Notes: generated by a model from the letters alone, not told the origin. Counted from the stretch's first letter, positions 24,575 to 33,935 are shown. The stretch: DNA of 64,000 nt from Sphingobacterium deserti (GCF_000757725.1 NZ_JJMU01000061.1:1-64000); one strand, 5' to 3'. A program made the numbers and translations.

Positions 24575-26677
24575 CTATTTCATTAGTTGATAAACCACAA
24601 ACGCGATAAGATAAGCTACACCAGTCATCATCAACGTTTGGATAACTGTCCATTTCCAAGAGCCCGTCTCGCGTTTCATAATGGCGATCGTGCTCATGCA
24701 CTGCATCGCAAAAGCGTAAAACAGCAATAGCGAAACACCTGATGCTAAATTATAAGCAGGTTTACCCGTGTTTCGATTGATCTCCGACTTCATTTTGCCT
24801 AGCAAAGTATCCTTCTGTTGATCATCTTCGATATCGACATCTTCACCAAGACTGTATACGGTCGCCATGGTGCCCACAAATACTTCGCGCGCAGCGAAAG
24901 ACGATATCAAGCCTATTCCCATCTTCCAATCGTAACCCAATGGTGTCACGACCGGCTCGATTCCCATACCTAGGTAACCAAGAAAGGAGTGTTCTAGTTT
25001 GAATGATGCGATTTCTTCACCAAGTTCCTCTTCCGCTACGCCAGGATTAGCTTCCGTAACGTAACGTTCCGCTTCGCTAAACCGATCACCTGGGCCAAAA
25101 CTTCCCAATACCCATAGAATCACAGCCATGGCCAAGATAATTTTTCCCGCGCCAAAAACGAAGCCCGATGTTTTATCCCACACATTGGTGGCAACGTTCC
25201 GCCAGTCTGGAGTCTTGTAAGACGGAAGCTCGAATATCAAGAACGATTTGTGGTTGCTCTTGACAATTTTGTTAAGTACCCAAGCCGATATCAGTGCCGC
25301 TACAACACCAAGAATATACAATAAGTTCAATACCAAACCTTGAAGACCAAAACCTAAAAAGGTATCATCAGGAATCACCAGCGCGATAAGTACAACATAT
25401 ATAGGAAGGCGAGCGGCGCAAGTCATAAAGGGTGTCACCAACATGGTGATGAGCCTCTCCTTGCTATTTTCAATATTCCTGGCTGCCATGATAGCGGGAA
25501 CCGCACAGCCCACGCCCGACATCAGTGGAATAACGGATTTTCCATTCAATCCATAAGGGCGTAACCATCTGTCCATCAGGAAAACTACACGGCTCATATA
25601 ACCTGTTTCTTCCATTAAAGAAACCAAAAGAAACAAAATAGCAATCTGGGGTACGAAGATTACAATTCCACCGATACCCGCTAAAATCCCTTGCGTAATC
25701 AAATCTGATATTGGCCCGGCAGGCAGCGTTGATGCTGTAAAATCAACAAATGCGGCAAAGTTCTCGTCGATCCAATCCATAATTGGGGCTGACAGGGTAA
25801 ACACCAATTGGAAGATCAGGAAAAGCAAAGCAAAGAATATCACATATCCCCAAACAGGATGGAGCAATGCTTTGTCGATGCTATTCGTATTGCTTACATG
25901 TTTGTTTTCCTTTGCAAACACGATGCTTTCCAAGTCCGCCGCAACCGTTGCGTTGCGTTTTATAGATTCAGACTTTTGCAGTTCGGCACCGGTAATATGG
26001 TGTTTTTTCCGGATTTCTATCAATCGTTGCCGTTGTTCATGAGAAATAAACGAGATGTGATCCTGCGCGAGAAATTGCCAGCTTTGATACTCCGTTTGCA
26101 ATGGGAAGATCTTTTTAGTCTCGGCCAAGGCCTCGTCGTATTTCGGTTCCGTCGCAAAACGACTGAAATAGTGCCCCGGGCGTTCATCAAAAGATTGGAT
26201 AAGCGCTTGAATGCCTTTGCCGTTTCGCGCATCCGTGGTAAGTACTTTTGTGCCTAAATACGCTTCCAACTGTTGGTAATCGATCTCTAGCCCTTTGCTT
26301 TTCACTTCGTCAATCATATTAATAACGAAGATGGCCGGAACGCCGATTTCACGTGCTTGTTGATACAACACGATGGATCGTTTAATATTATTTGGTTCCG
26401 CGACCACGACGACCAGGTCTGGGTAAGCTTGATTTTGTTTATCAGCCAAGGAATTGAATACAATTTCCTCATCCAATGAGGTAGGGAATAAGGTATAGGT
26501 ACCAGGTAAGTCGATTACCGAATAGGTTTTTCCGTTCGCTTTCACCGTACCTTCGCGTTTTTCGACGGTAATACCCGGATAATTGCCTACGTGCTGGTGT
26601 AATTTTGTTATGCGGTTGAATAAAGAGGTCTTTCCCACATTTGGGTTTCCCAAAAGGGCAATGATCGTTTTTTTCAT
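24575..26677 (-). CDS. feoB: ferrous iron transporter FeoB
   Basis: 700 residues from ATG 26677 (a TTG at 26692 would overlap feoA). The N-terminal G domain has G1 GNPNVGKT (10-17), G3 DLPGTY and G4 NMID; a helical spacer follows, then the C-terminal membrane domain with two Gate regions (GCAVPAIMAARNIENSKERL and the later AAREVFVGTMATVYSLG). It imports Fe(II) across the inner membrane in a GTP-dependent way. It starts 4 bp after feoA. Length is normal for FeoB. Confidence 0.97.
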   Translation of the reverse strand: MKKTIIALLGNPNVGKTSLFNRITKLHQHVGNYPGITVEKREGTVKANGKTYSVIDLPGTYTLFPTSLDEEIVFNSLADKQNQAYPDLVVVVAEPNNIKRSIVLYQQAREIGVPAIFVINMIDEVKSKGLEIDYQQLEAYLGTKVLTTDARNGKGIQALIQSFDERPGHYFSRFATEPKYDEALAETKKIFPLQTEYQSWQFLAQDHISFISHEQRQRLIEIRKKHHITGAELQKSESIKRNATVAADLESIVFAKENKHVSNTNSIDKALLHPVWGYVIFFALLFLIFQLVFTLSAPIMDWIDENFAAFVDFTASTLPAGPISDLITQGILAGIGGIVIFVPQIAILFLLVSLMEETGYMSRVVFLMDRWLRPYGLNGKSVIPLMSGVGCAVPAIMAARNIENSKERLITMLVTPFMTCAARLPIYVVLIALVIPDDTFLGFGLQGLVLNLLYILGVVAALISAWVLNKIVKSNHKSFLIFELPSYKTPDWRNVATNVWDKTSGFVFGAGKIILAMAVILWVLGSFGPGDRFSEAERYVTEANPGVAEEELGEEIASFKLEHSFLGYLGMGIEPVVTPLGYDWKMGIGLISSFAAREVFVGTMATVYSLGEDVDIEDDQQKDTLLGKMKSEINRNTGKPAYNLASGVSLLLFYAFAMQCMSTIAIMKRETGSWKWTVIQTLMMTGVAYLIAFVVYQLMK

Positions 26678-26681
26678 GGGA

Positions 26682-26918
26682 TTATTTTTCAACTAAAATG
26701 TGTACGGCTTCAGATTTACGGATAGCAATTAAATTATTGGTGCTGAGTAGATGTAGCCCGATAGGGCCGTTAAATGGTGCTTTATGCATAACTTCTACCA
26801 TACAGCCAGGGAGTAGGCCCATTTCGAAAAATTTCGAAGGTAACTCCGTTGAATTTAAATCACTTATCTTCGCCACATCGCCCACTTTTAAACCGTCAAG
26901 ACTGAAACTTTTTTGCAT
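26682..26918 (-). CDS. feoA: FeoA-domain protein
   Basis: 78 residues with the SH3-like FeoA fold: KVGDVAKISDL near the N-terminus, FFEMGLLPGCMVEVMHKAPF in the middle, and IAIRKSEAVHILVEK at the end. FeoA is a small cytoplasmic partner of FeoB. It is the first gene of feoA-feoB-Cys-rich protein, divergent from a MarR-type regulator across 132 bp that carries an AT-rich dyad. Confidence 0.93.
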   Translation of the reverse strand: MQKSFSLDGLKVGDVAKISDLNSTELPSKFFEMGLLPGCMVEVMHKAPFNGPIGLHLLSTNNLIAIRKSEAVHILVEK

Positions 26919-26936
26919 TTCCTATGTTAAAATAAT

Positions 26937-26951
26937 AATATAATTTATATT
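26937..26951. promoter_or_regulatory. AT-rich inverted repeat between feoA and marR-type gene
   Basis: A perfect 7-1-7 palindrome, AATATAA-T-TTATATT, 19 bp upstream of the feoA start. Its place between a divergent regulator and an iron-uptake operon makes it a candidate operator, for the MarR-type protein or for a Fur/DtxR-type iron regulator. AT-richness means chance is possible. Confidence 0.35.
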
Positions 26952-27050
26952 CGTATTCGAAAATATTTCGCTGTGCGACCAAAGATAACTAATTTAGATT
27001 TATTCTAGGGAATTTTAGTTGTCACACTTTTGTATTACTAACTTACATGA

Positions 27051-27518
27051 ATGAAGATCGAGAAAGAACTTAAAGTGAAAAAATTCACCAACGATTGGCA
27101 ACGCGCCACTGTGAATGTTTTATTTACAGCGAGTTGGCTTACACTTATATTAGAGAAGCGTGCAGCGAAGCGAATGATTACCCTACAGCAATTCAACGCG
27201 CTACGCATACTCCGGGGTCAATATCCGGCTCCCACAACGAATAACTTAATCCGTTCTCGTATGATCAGCAATACGCCTGATATCTCGCGGTTGGTAGATA
27301 GGATTGTGACCAAGGGCTTGGCATCTCGTGCTAAAAACAAGGATGACAAGCGCGCAGTGGATCTTTTTATCACACAGAAAGGGTTGGATCTGCTTGACGA
27401 GATTGAGGAAGACATGATGTTGACCGACCTATTGCCAGAACATATATCAGAACGTGATGCCGTAAAGTTGAGCGCACTTTTAGACGCGCTTCGCGGCGAT
27501 AGCAACGACGAGGATTAA
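27051..27518 (+). CDS. MarR-family winged-helix regulator
   Basis: 155 residues. The central part reads LQQFNALRILRGQYPAPTTN, then SRMISNTPDISRLVDRIVTKGLASR and NKDDKRAVDLFITQKG, the MarR recognition helix and beta-wing pattern. It is likely a dimeric DNA-binding repressor. It is divergent from feoA and convergent with the ZIP transporter gene, whose stop codon it overlaps by 4 bp, so a link to metal homeostasis is inferred from context alone. The ligand is unknown. Confidence 0.88.
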   Translation: MKIEKELKVKKFTNDWQRATVNVLFTASWLTLILEKRAAKRMITLQQFNALRILRGQYPAPTTNNLIRSRMISNTPDISRLVDRIVTKGLASRAKNKDDKRAVDLFITQKGLDLLDEIEEDMMLTDLLPEHISERDAVKLSALLDALRGDSNDED

Positions 27519-28333
27519 TGCTTGTGTCCTTCGTGATCATGATCATGGCCGTGGTTATGATCATGATGTTCGTGTAGCTCGTGGCCAGCCCCGTGGCTGT
27601 GGTCGTGCCCCTCAAATAGAAAGTTTGCCAATGATACCAACACACCGATGATTACGGCTATCATTTTCTTTCTATTGAATTTATGGTGATCTGCCGATCC
27701 GGACTCGAAAAGAATGGTCGTCGATATGTGCAGAAATATACCAATAACGATGGCCATAATTTTATCGAAGTATTTCGAGATACTTCCTATCTCGCCCTCA
27801 CTTATTCCCTTGCTGGTCACAAAACCCAGCGGTGTCATCACAGCGAAAAGCAGGATAAAGAAGCCAATCTTTGTTTTCGACAGCCGTGTACTTAGCAGCA
27901 AGCTTCCTAGCGCAAAAGCTGCAGGGATGTGATGAATCGCTATGCCAAAAACCAATTCCGACTGGTGCCCCGCCGCCAAAGGCATGCCTTCTAAGAACGC
28001 ATGCAGACAAAGGCTTACCATGATGCCTACGGGGAAAATATTATGTTCATGATGATGAATGTGTCCATGTTCAATACCTTGCGAAAATTGCTCTAGCAGC
28101 AGCTGAAAAAGAAACCCACCTAAAACATATAAACCGATAATTTCAGGACGCGTACTATTCGTCATGTAAACGTGGGGGATAAGGTGTAATACCGTGATAC
28201 TAAATAGATAGGCACCACTGAAAGAAAGTACAAGTTTCAATAGATTGGTGTTATCTCTCTTTACAAAAAAGACAGCAAGGCCGCTTACGAAAGCAGAGAT
28301 AAATAAGATACTGATTATTAAGATGGAACTCAT
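27515..28333 (-). CDS. ZIP-family divalent metal transporter with His-rich tail
   Basis: 272 residues from ATG 28333 (the frame is open further upstream into the PAP2 gene, but that part does not look like ZIP). It shows several hydrophobic segments, the metal-binding membrane pattern HAFLEGMPLAAG and HHIPAAFALGS typical of ZIP segments 4 and 5, a His loop (GHIHHHEHN), and a C-terminal tail of nearly all His/Asp/Glu/Gly. It probably imports Zn(II), Fe(II) or Mn(II). Its ATG overlaps the PAP2 stop as ATGA, so the two are translationally coupled, and its 3' end overlaps the convergent MarR gene by 4 bp. Confidence 0.9.
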   Translation of the reverse strand: MSSILIISILFISAFVSGLAVFFVKRDNTNLLKLVLSFSGAYLFSITVLHLIPHVYMTNSTRPEIIGLYVLGGFLFQLLLEQFSQGIEHGHIHHHEHNIFPVGIMVSLCLHAFLEGMPLAAGHQSELVFGIAIHHIPAAFALGSLLLSTRLSKTKIGFFILLFAVMTPLGFVTSKGISEGEIGSISKYFDKIMAIVIGIFLHISTTILFESGSADHHKFNRKKMIAVIIGVLVSLANFLFEGHDHSHGAGHELHEHHDHNHGHDHDHEGHKH

Positions 28334-28932
28334 GTAGATACTGTTGTTTCTTGAAGTTGGTTCGTTTTGAAGAAGTCCGGGAAAAATCTTCGGAACAGGT
28401 ATCCTACGCCTATCCCTATTAAAATTCCCAATACTGCCCCGCATATGATATCGACGGGATAGTGTACACCGACGTATATCTGTGAAAAGCTAATGAGGGA
28501 AGCCCAAGTGATGCCAAGCCATAGCGTATGTTTCCAGCGTCTTCGGAATAGCGCAATCCAGAAAAAAGCCATCGCAAAATGGTTTGTTGCATGGGAGGAG
28601 GTGAAACTGAATCCAGAACCACAACGAACCCGTATGTTAACTTCGTTTTTGAAGACCAGATCGTTGCAGGGGCGGATTCGTTTCACATTCTTTTTGATAA
28701 TATGAGACGATACAGCATCAGACACACCGAAATTCGCTAGCGTAAATGCTACGATTAGGATGCCCATCTTGCCATAGTGCTTAATAAAGAAAATGATCAA
28801 AAATAAGTAAAGGGGCGCCCATGTGTATGGATTGCGTAAAATAGGGAGTAGCCAATCAAAAAAAGGATTGCTTAATCCTTGGTTGATGGCCAGAAATACT
28901 TCTTGGTCAAAATGAATGAGTTGATTCAACAT
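28330..28932 (-). CDS. PAP2-superfamily membrane phosphatase
   Basis: 200 residues with five to six hydrophobic segments and the three PAP2 motifs: KKNVKRIRP (80-88), SSHA (112-115) and SQIYVGVHYPVD (150-161). The first motif Lys and Arg, the second motif His 114 and the third motif His 157 and Asp 161 are present, but the usual Arg after Ser in the third motif is Gln 151. Family members dephosphorylate undecaprenyl diphosphate or phosphatidyl substrates at the membrane. It is the first gene of a two-gene unit with the ZIP transporter. Confidence 0.88.
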   Translation of the reverse strand: MLNQLIHFDQEVFLAINQGLSNPFFDWLLPILRNPYTWAPLYLFLIIFFIKHYGKMGILIVAFTLANFGVSDAVSSHIIKKNVKRIRPCNDLVFKNEVNIRVRCGSGFSFTSSHATNHFAMAFFWIALFRRRWKHTLWLGITWASLISFSQIYVGVHYPVDIICGAVLGILIGIGVGYLFRRFFPDFFKTNQLQETTVST

Positions 28933-29105
28933 ATTTTCCGGTGCTATTTAAAATACCCCCAAAAGTAATTAATAAATATATACATTGCCGTGTTTTAACA
29001 AAACGACACAATGTTGCAACAAAAGTATGCTTTTCCGTGCAAATGTGAAACTTTTATGTGATAATTTGTGATATAAAGCTATTTTTACCATTCAAACATT
29101 TGAAT

Positions 29106-30488
29106 ATGACACTTATTAAATCGATATCTGGTATTCGTGGTACAATAGGCGGAAGGCAAGGAGAAGCGCTGACACCAATTGACGTTGTTAAATTTACTGC
29201 TGCATTCGGAAAGATTCTATTGCGAAATACGGGCAATAAAAAAATTGTGATCGGGAGGGATGCGCGTCTATCAGGCGATATGGTGAGCAACCTGGTCGTT
29301 GGTACATTACAGAGTATCGGGGCTGATGTTGTTAATCTAGGTCTGTCAACCACACCTACGGTGGAGATTGCTGTGCCGATGGAAGGCGCAGCTGGAGGAA
29401 TTATTTTGACAGCCTCTCATAATCCCGGACAGTGGAACGCTCTTAAACTACTTAATAGCAAAGGGGAGTTCATCAATGATGCAGAAGGTAAAGAGGTGCT
29501 GGCGCTCGGCGAGCAGCTCGATTTTGATTTTGCAGAGGTAGGCGATTTGGGTGAAGAAACTAAGGACGAAAGTTACTTGCAAAAGCACATTGATGCCGTT
29601 CTTGCCTTGCCATTGGTGGATGTGGAGGCTATTCGCCATGCAAACTTTAAAATCGCTGTTGATGCCGTCAACAGTACTGGCGGTATTTTTATTCCGGAGC
29701 TACTGGACGCCCTAGGCGTGAAAACAGTATATAAGATCCACTGTGAACCTAACGGCCATTTTCCGCACAACCCCGAGCCACTAAAAGAACATTTGACAGA
29801 CCTTTCTACAGCTGTGCTAGAAAACCATGCCGATTTAGGAATAGCCGTTGATCCAGATGTAGATCGCCTAGTATTTATGATGGAAGACGGTGAGCTATTC
29901 GGCGAAGAGTATACGTTAGTAGCGGTTGCGGATTATATTCTAGGAAAAACGAAGGGAAACACAGTTTCAAATTTAAGCTCCACACGCGCTTTACGTGATG
30001 TCACGGAAAAGCATGGTGGTGAATATTTTGCCGCTGCAGTTGGAGAAGTGAATGTCGTGACGAAAATGAAAGAAGTGGCAGCTGTAATCGGTGGGGAAGG
30101 TAACGGTGGCGTGATCTACCCCGATTCTCACTATGGCCGCGACGCACTTGTGGGTGTTGCCCTTTTTCTAAGCCATCTGGCAAAATTAGGAAAGAAAGCA
30201 TCTGTGTATCGTGCAGCGTTACCGCAGTACTACATGTCTAAAAATAAGATTACATTGACTCCATCTTTAGACATCGATAACCTACTGTTGAAAATGGAGG
30301 AGAAATATAAGCACGAGAGATATACCAATATTGACGGCTTAAAAATCGATTTCGAGAAGGAGTGGGTACATTTACGAAAATCAAATACAGAGCCTATCAT
30401 TCGGATCTATTCAGAGGGACCAACTCCAGAGGCTGCAGAGGCTATAGCGCAACGGATAATTAGCGAAATAGAAGCAATAATAGCATAA
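29106..30488 (+). CDS. glmM: phosphoglucosamine mutase-type phosphohexomutase
   Basis: 460 residues from ATG 29106 (MTLIKSISGIRGTIGG); a longer frame from 29058 has a non-homologous start. The phosphoserine loop is TASHNPGQWNALK, the metal-binding loop DPDVDRL, the sugar-binding loop GEGNGGVIYPD, and the phosphate-binding end RKSNTEPIIRIYSEG. It converts glucosamine-6-phosphate to glucosamine-1-phosphate for UDP-GlcNAc synthesis; a phosphomannomutase/phosphoglucomutase specificity cannot be excluded by eye. It ends in a strong bidirectional terminator shared with rlmF. Confidence 0.88.
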   Translation: MTLIKSISGIRGTIGGRQGEALTPIDVVKFTAAFGKILLRNTGNKKIVIGRDARLSGDMVSNLVVGTLQSIGADVVNLGLSTTPTVEIAVPMEGAAGGIILTASHNPGQWNALKLLNSKGEFINDAEGKEVLALGEQLDFDFAEVGDLGEETKDESYLQKHIDAVLALPLVDVEAIRHANFKIAVDAVNSTGGIFIPELLDALGVKTVYKIHCEPNGHFPHNPEPLKEHLTDLSTAVLENHADLGIAVDPDVDRLVFMMEDGELFGEEYTLVAVADYILGKTKGNTVSNLSSTRALRDVTEKHGGEYFAAAVGEVNVVTKMKEVAAVIGGEGNGGVIYPDSHYGRDALVGVALFLSHLAKLGKKASVYRAALPQYYMSKNKITLTPSLDIDNLLLKMEEKYKHERYTNIDGLKIDFEKEWVHLRKSNTEPIIRIYSEGPTPEAAEAIAQRIISEIEAIIA

Positions 30489-30514
30489 AAAAAACGGCGT
30501 CAGCCGTTTTTTTT
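30487..30514. terminator. bidirectional rho-independent terminator
   Basis: AAAAAAAACGGC-GTCA-GCCGTTTTTTTT, a perfect 12-bp stem that overlaps the last bases of the glmM stop codon and ends 4 bp before the rlmF stop on the other strand. It works for both convergent genes. Confidence 0.95.
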
Positions 30515-30517
30515 ATA

Positions 30518-31426
30518 TCAATTCCATTTCCAAGCTAGGATGCGAATGCGCTTATTGCCTTGTGCCATTGGAATAATTTCCAGTTTAGGCACTTTATGAT
30601 ACTCCAGAATGGCGATCAACGGTTTCAAATTGTCCTTATCCGATACGAGTGTCGTAATCCAACCAAGCTGATCCTTAAATTCCATACTTTCGTAAATCAT
30701 ACTACGGATAAATTGTTTTTCGCCACCTTCGCACCATAATTCATTTGGATGCCCGCCGAAATTCTGCACGGGTAATTTCTCTGCATCTTTGTGAAGGTTG
30801 TTAAATTTCTTCGTGCTTTTTTGCCAGTTGTCTTCTCGCGATTTAAAAAATGGCGGGTTGCACATCACCGCGTTAAAACGGTCGCTTTTTTCCACTACAC
30901 CTTTAAAAATATTCCCTTTATCTTCTTGTAGACGTAACGTAACGTCTCGCTTCAGACCAGCATTTAATTTCAGCGTTGCCTGCGCATGGTTTAGCACCCC
31001 AGCTTCGATGTCAGTGCCAACGAATGACCACTGGTAGGATCGTTGACCTAAAATAGGGTAGATGCACGATGAACCTGTACCGATGTCCAAAATCTTTACA
31101 CCGACACCTTTCGGAATGTCACCCGCATGATCTTTTGCCAACAAATCAGCCAAATGATGAATATAATCAACCCGGCCGGGGATGGGCGGACAAAGGCTAT
31201 TTCGCAATATTGACCACTGATCAATCTGATAATATTTCATGAGCAGGGATTTGTTCAATTCAAATACAGCCTCAGGTGATGAAAAATTGATGGACTCCTT
31301 CCCGGCCACAGTTGTAATAACATGCGCCTTTAATGCAGGGTTTTTCGCTGTCAATTTTTTTATATCGTATCCCGAAGCGTGTAAATTGCGCGGGTGCATA
31401 TTCGTTTGTTGTGTTGGTCCTGCCAT
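30518..31426 (-). CDS. rlmF: 23S rRNA (adenine-N6)-methyltransferase RlmF
   Basis: 302 residues from ATG 31426 (a TTG at 31447 is the only extension). NMHPRNLHASGYD near the N-terminus and LDIGTGSSCIYPILG (SAM-binding) with VMCNPPFF (N6-adenine catalytic motif) define RlmF/METTL16-like enzymes, which methylate A1618 in 23S rRNA (E. coli numbering). A -7 type element TACCTTTG lies at 31452-31445 on the minus strand; the -33 element is weak. Convergent with glmM. Confidence 0.93.
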   Translation of the reverse strand: MAGPTQQTNMHPRNLHASGYDIKKLTAKNPALKAHVITTVAGKESINFSSPEAVFELNKSLLMKYYQIDQWSILRNSLCPPIPGRVDYIHHLADLLAKDHAGDIPKGVGVKILDIGTGSSCIYPILGQRSYQWSFVGTDIEAGVLNHAQATLKLNAGLKRDVTLRLQEDKGNIFKGVVEKSDRFNAVMCNPPFFKSREDNWQKSTKKFNNLHKDAEKLPVQNFGGHPNELWCEGGEKQFIRSMIYESMEFKDQLGWITTLVSDKDNLKPLIAILEYHKVPKLEIIPMAQGNKRIRILAWKWN

Positions 31427-31529
31427 GAACTTTTTGTTTGCGAGCAAAGGTACATAAATATTGCTGGCTTTGCGGAAACTGGTTATATTTACTGCTTGAA
31501 TATGATCGACTCATCTTATTGATTAATCA

Positions 31530-33131
31530 ATGATTGAATCCAACGTTTTACTGGTTATGTTGCTGTTTTTCTTCATGGCCATGCTTTTTGTTCTCAGCCA
31601 AAGGTTGAAGATATCTTATCCCATATTGCTTGTTGTCGGTGGTCTGTTGATTTCGCTGATACCCGGCGCACCGCGGATAAGTCTGGATCCTAACATTATA
31701 TTCTTGGTGTTTCTACCGCCTTTGCTTTTTGAAGCGGCTTGGTACACTTCGTGGGATAATTTTCGGAAGTGGCGCCGATCAATTTTTATTATGGGATTTG
31801 GTCTGGTCTTCGTTACCTCGCTGGCCGTAGCCTATTTTTCGGTGGCCATTATTCCTTCCTTCACACTAGCATTCGGCTTCTTGTTGGGCGGGATAATTTC
31901 TCCGCCGGATGCCGTGGCGGCGACCTCCGTCTTAAAAGGGGTCAGTATCCCGAAGCGTGGGGTGACAATCTTGGAAGGCGAGAGCCTAGTTAATGACGCG
32001 GCCTCGCTGACCGTTTTTCGGTTTGCGCTCGGCGCGATCGTTTCCGGCACTTTCGTGCTGCAAGAAGCGGCGACCGACTTTCTGATTTTAGCGGTGATGG
32101 GCGTTATCGTAGGGTTAGTGATCGGGCATATCCTGTACATCTTCTTGCGTTACGTAGCGAAGTCGTCAAGTATCACTACACCTATTACGCTGATCGCTCC
32201 ATACATCATGTATATCGTTGCCGAGCATTTCGAATGGTCCGGCGTATTGGCGGTAGTGAGTGGCGGTCTGTTTCTTTCCTATCGTGCAAAAGATTATATG
32301 AACCACCATACGCGTATACAAACGAAGGAAGTATGGGCTACAGTAGGTTTTTTGCTCAACGGATTTGTTTTTATCTTAATAGGCTTGGAGTTACCTATCA
32401 TCGTTAGCGGCTTGGAAGACTATTCTATCGAAGAAAGTATCTATTATGCCTTATTGATTAGTGTCATTGTTATTGTGCTGCGGGTGCTGATGGTTTATCT
32501 ATCGGCCTTTGTTCCGCGCATGCTGTCTAAGCGTATTCGTCAGCGGGAGGTGAGTCCCGGGTGGAAACTTCCATTAGTTGTTGGTTGGGCAGGTATGCGT
32601 GGTGTGGTGTCGCTTGCATCCGCCTTAGCGATACCCTTAACGTTAGATAACGGTGCTGCTTTCCCACACCGTAACATCATCTTATTCATTACCTTCATCG
32701 TAATTCTCACAACATTGGTTTTTCAAGGATTGACATTGCCATTGCTTATACGTTGGGTAAACTTGGAGGATGTGGATCAGGAAATTCCAGAAAAAGTGCA
32801 AATCGAAACAATTAGGCTTGCTCTTGCTAAACAAGCCATTGCACATTTGGACAACAGATATAGCGAAGAAATGAAAAAATATGAAACCATAGCCCGCGTG
32901 AAGGAGCAATATCAGCGAAGTATACGCGCTACGGAAGATGCGCTTGATGATGAATCGAAAATACTGTTGAGTGGTGTTCGTGCTCTGTATAAACAGGTCG
33001 CTTTAGATTTAATACAGGTACGCAGACAAGGTCTGGAAGCCTTCCGAAAAGACAAAGAGTTTGATAGTGAAGTTATCCGACAGATGGAACACCACCTCGA
33101 CTTGGAAGAATCCCGATTGATACAAGGCTAA
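31530..33131 (+). CDS. CPA1-family Na+/H+ antiporter
   Basis: 533 residues. About twelve membrane segments are followed by a roughly 125-residue charged cytoplasmic tail. The ion-binding core reads LGGIISPPDAVAATSVLKGV and LEGESLVNDAASLTVFRFAL (ND pair), as in NhaP/YjcE-type antiporters. It exchanges Na+ or K+ for H+ at the inner membrane. The stop and the next start overlap as TAATG, so the TIGR02757 gene is coupled to it. Confidence 0.93.
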   Translation: MIESNVLLVMLLFFFMAMLFVLSQRLKISYPILLVVGGLLISLIPGAPRISLDPNIIFLVFLPPLLFEAAWYTSWDNFRKWRRSIFIMGFGLVFVTSLAVAYFSVAIIPSFTLAFGFLLGGIISPPDAVAATSVLKGVSIPKRGVTILEGESLVNDAASLTVFRFALGAIVSGTFVLQEAATDFLILAVMGVIVGLVIGHILYIFLRYVAKSSSITTPITLIAPYIMYIVAEHFEWSGVLAVVSGGLFLSYRAKDYMNHHTRIQTKEVWATVGFLLNGFVFILIGLELPIIVSGLEDYSIEESIYYALLISVIVIVLRVLMVYLSAFVPRMLSKRIRQREVSPGWKLPLVVGWAGMRGVVSLASALAIPLTLDNGAAFPHRNIILFITFIVILTTLVFQGLTLPLLIRWVNLEDVDQEIPEKVQIETIRLALAKQAIAHLDNRYSEEMKKYETIARVKEQYQRSIRATEDALDDESKILLSGVRALYKQVALDLIQVRRQGLEAFRKDKEFDSEVIRQMEHHLDLEESRLIQG

Positions 33132-33907
33132 TGGCAGATTTTGATATTAAAGAATTTCTAGACGGGAAAGTGAACGCCTTTAATAGGCCGGCTTTCATCC
33201 AAAATGATCCGATATGCATACCCCATTCGTTTACCAATCAGCAGGACATAGAAATTATGGGTTTTTTTGCCGCGATATTGGCTTGGGGACAGCGCAAAAC
33301 GATAATCAATAAATGTGATGAATTGATCCAGCGTTTTGATGGCGCGCCCGCACAATTTATTCGCGAACACAGTGATGCTGATCTCAAAAACTTGTTGGGC
33401 TTCAAACACCGCACGTTCAACGATACAGATCTGCTCTATTTCGTTGCCTTCCTGCGGATGCATTACCATAAATTTGATTCGTTGGAAGATGCGTTTCTTA
33501 TTGGCAGTCAGTATGGTGAAGATTTTAACATCGAGCGCAGCCTAAATGAATTTAAGGCGTACTTCTTTTCGCTGCCCGATCACCCCATCCGCACAAAAAA
33601 ACACATCAGTTCACCGCTGCAAAAGTCTAGCTGCAAACGTCTAAATATGTTTCTACGTTGGATGGTGCGTACAGATGATTGTGGCGTGGATTTTGGCATT
33701 TGGAAGCGTATTTCTCCAAGCGACTTAATTTGCCCTTGTGATGTGCATGTCGAGCGTGTAGCTCGCAGGTTCGGGTTGATCACGGCTGATAAGATCAACT
33801 GGAAAACAGCGTTGGAGCTTACCGCGAGTTTGAAAACTTTTGATTCCATTGATCCTGTAAAATATGACTTTGCGCTTTTTGGGATAGGCGTAGAGGGAGA
33901 GGTGTAA
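33131..33907 (+). CDS. TIGR02757 (DUF2400) family protein
   Basis: 258 residues. The blocks EIMGFFAAILAWGQRKTIINK, KKHISSPLQKSSCKRLNMFL RWMVR and CPCDVHVERVARRFGLI match the TIGR02757 family, common in Bacteroidota and of unknown function, with a helical fold reminiscent of DNA glycosylases of the HhH type; the last point is inference. Cytoplasmic. It starts on the last base of the antiporter stop codon. Confidence 0.9.
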   Translation: MADFDIKEFLDGKVNAFNRPAFIQNDPICIPHSFTNQQDIEIMGFFAAILAWGQRKTIINKCDELIQRFDGAPAQFIREHSDADLKNLLGFKHRTFNDTDLLYFVAFLRMHYHKFDSLEDAFLIGSQYGEDFNIERSLNEFKAYFFSLPDHPIRTKKHISSPLQKSSCKRLNMFLRWMVRTDDCGVDFGIWKRISPSDLICPCDVHVERVARRFGLITADKINWKTALELTASLKTFDSIDPVKYDFALFGIGVEGEV

Positions 33908-33909
33908 GA

Positions 33910-33931
33910 AGCGCGAACACGGGCTCGCGCT
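33910..33931. terminator. hairpin between convergent TIGR02757 and gapA genes
   Basis: AGCGCGA (33910-33916) pairs with TCGCGCT (33925-33931), loop of 8, flanked by an AT-rich run on the right. It likely terminates transcription from the left and perhaps from the right. Confidence 0.55.
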
Positions 33932-33935
33932 ATAT

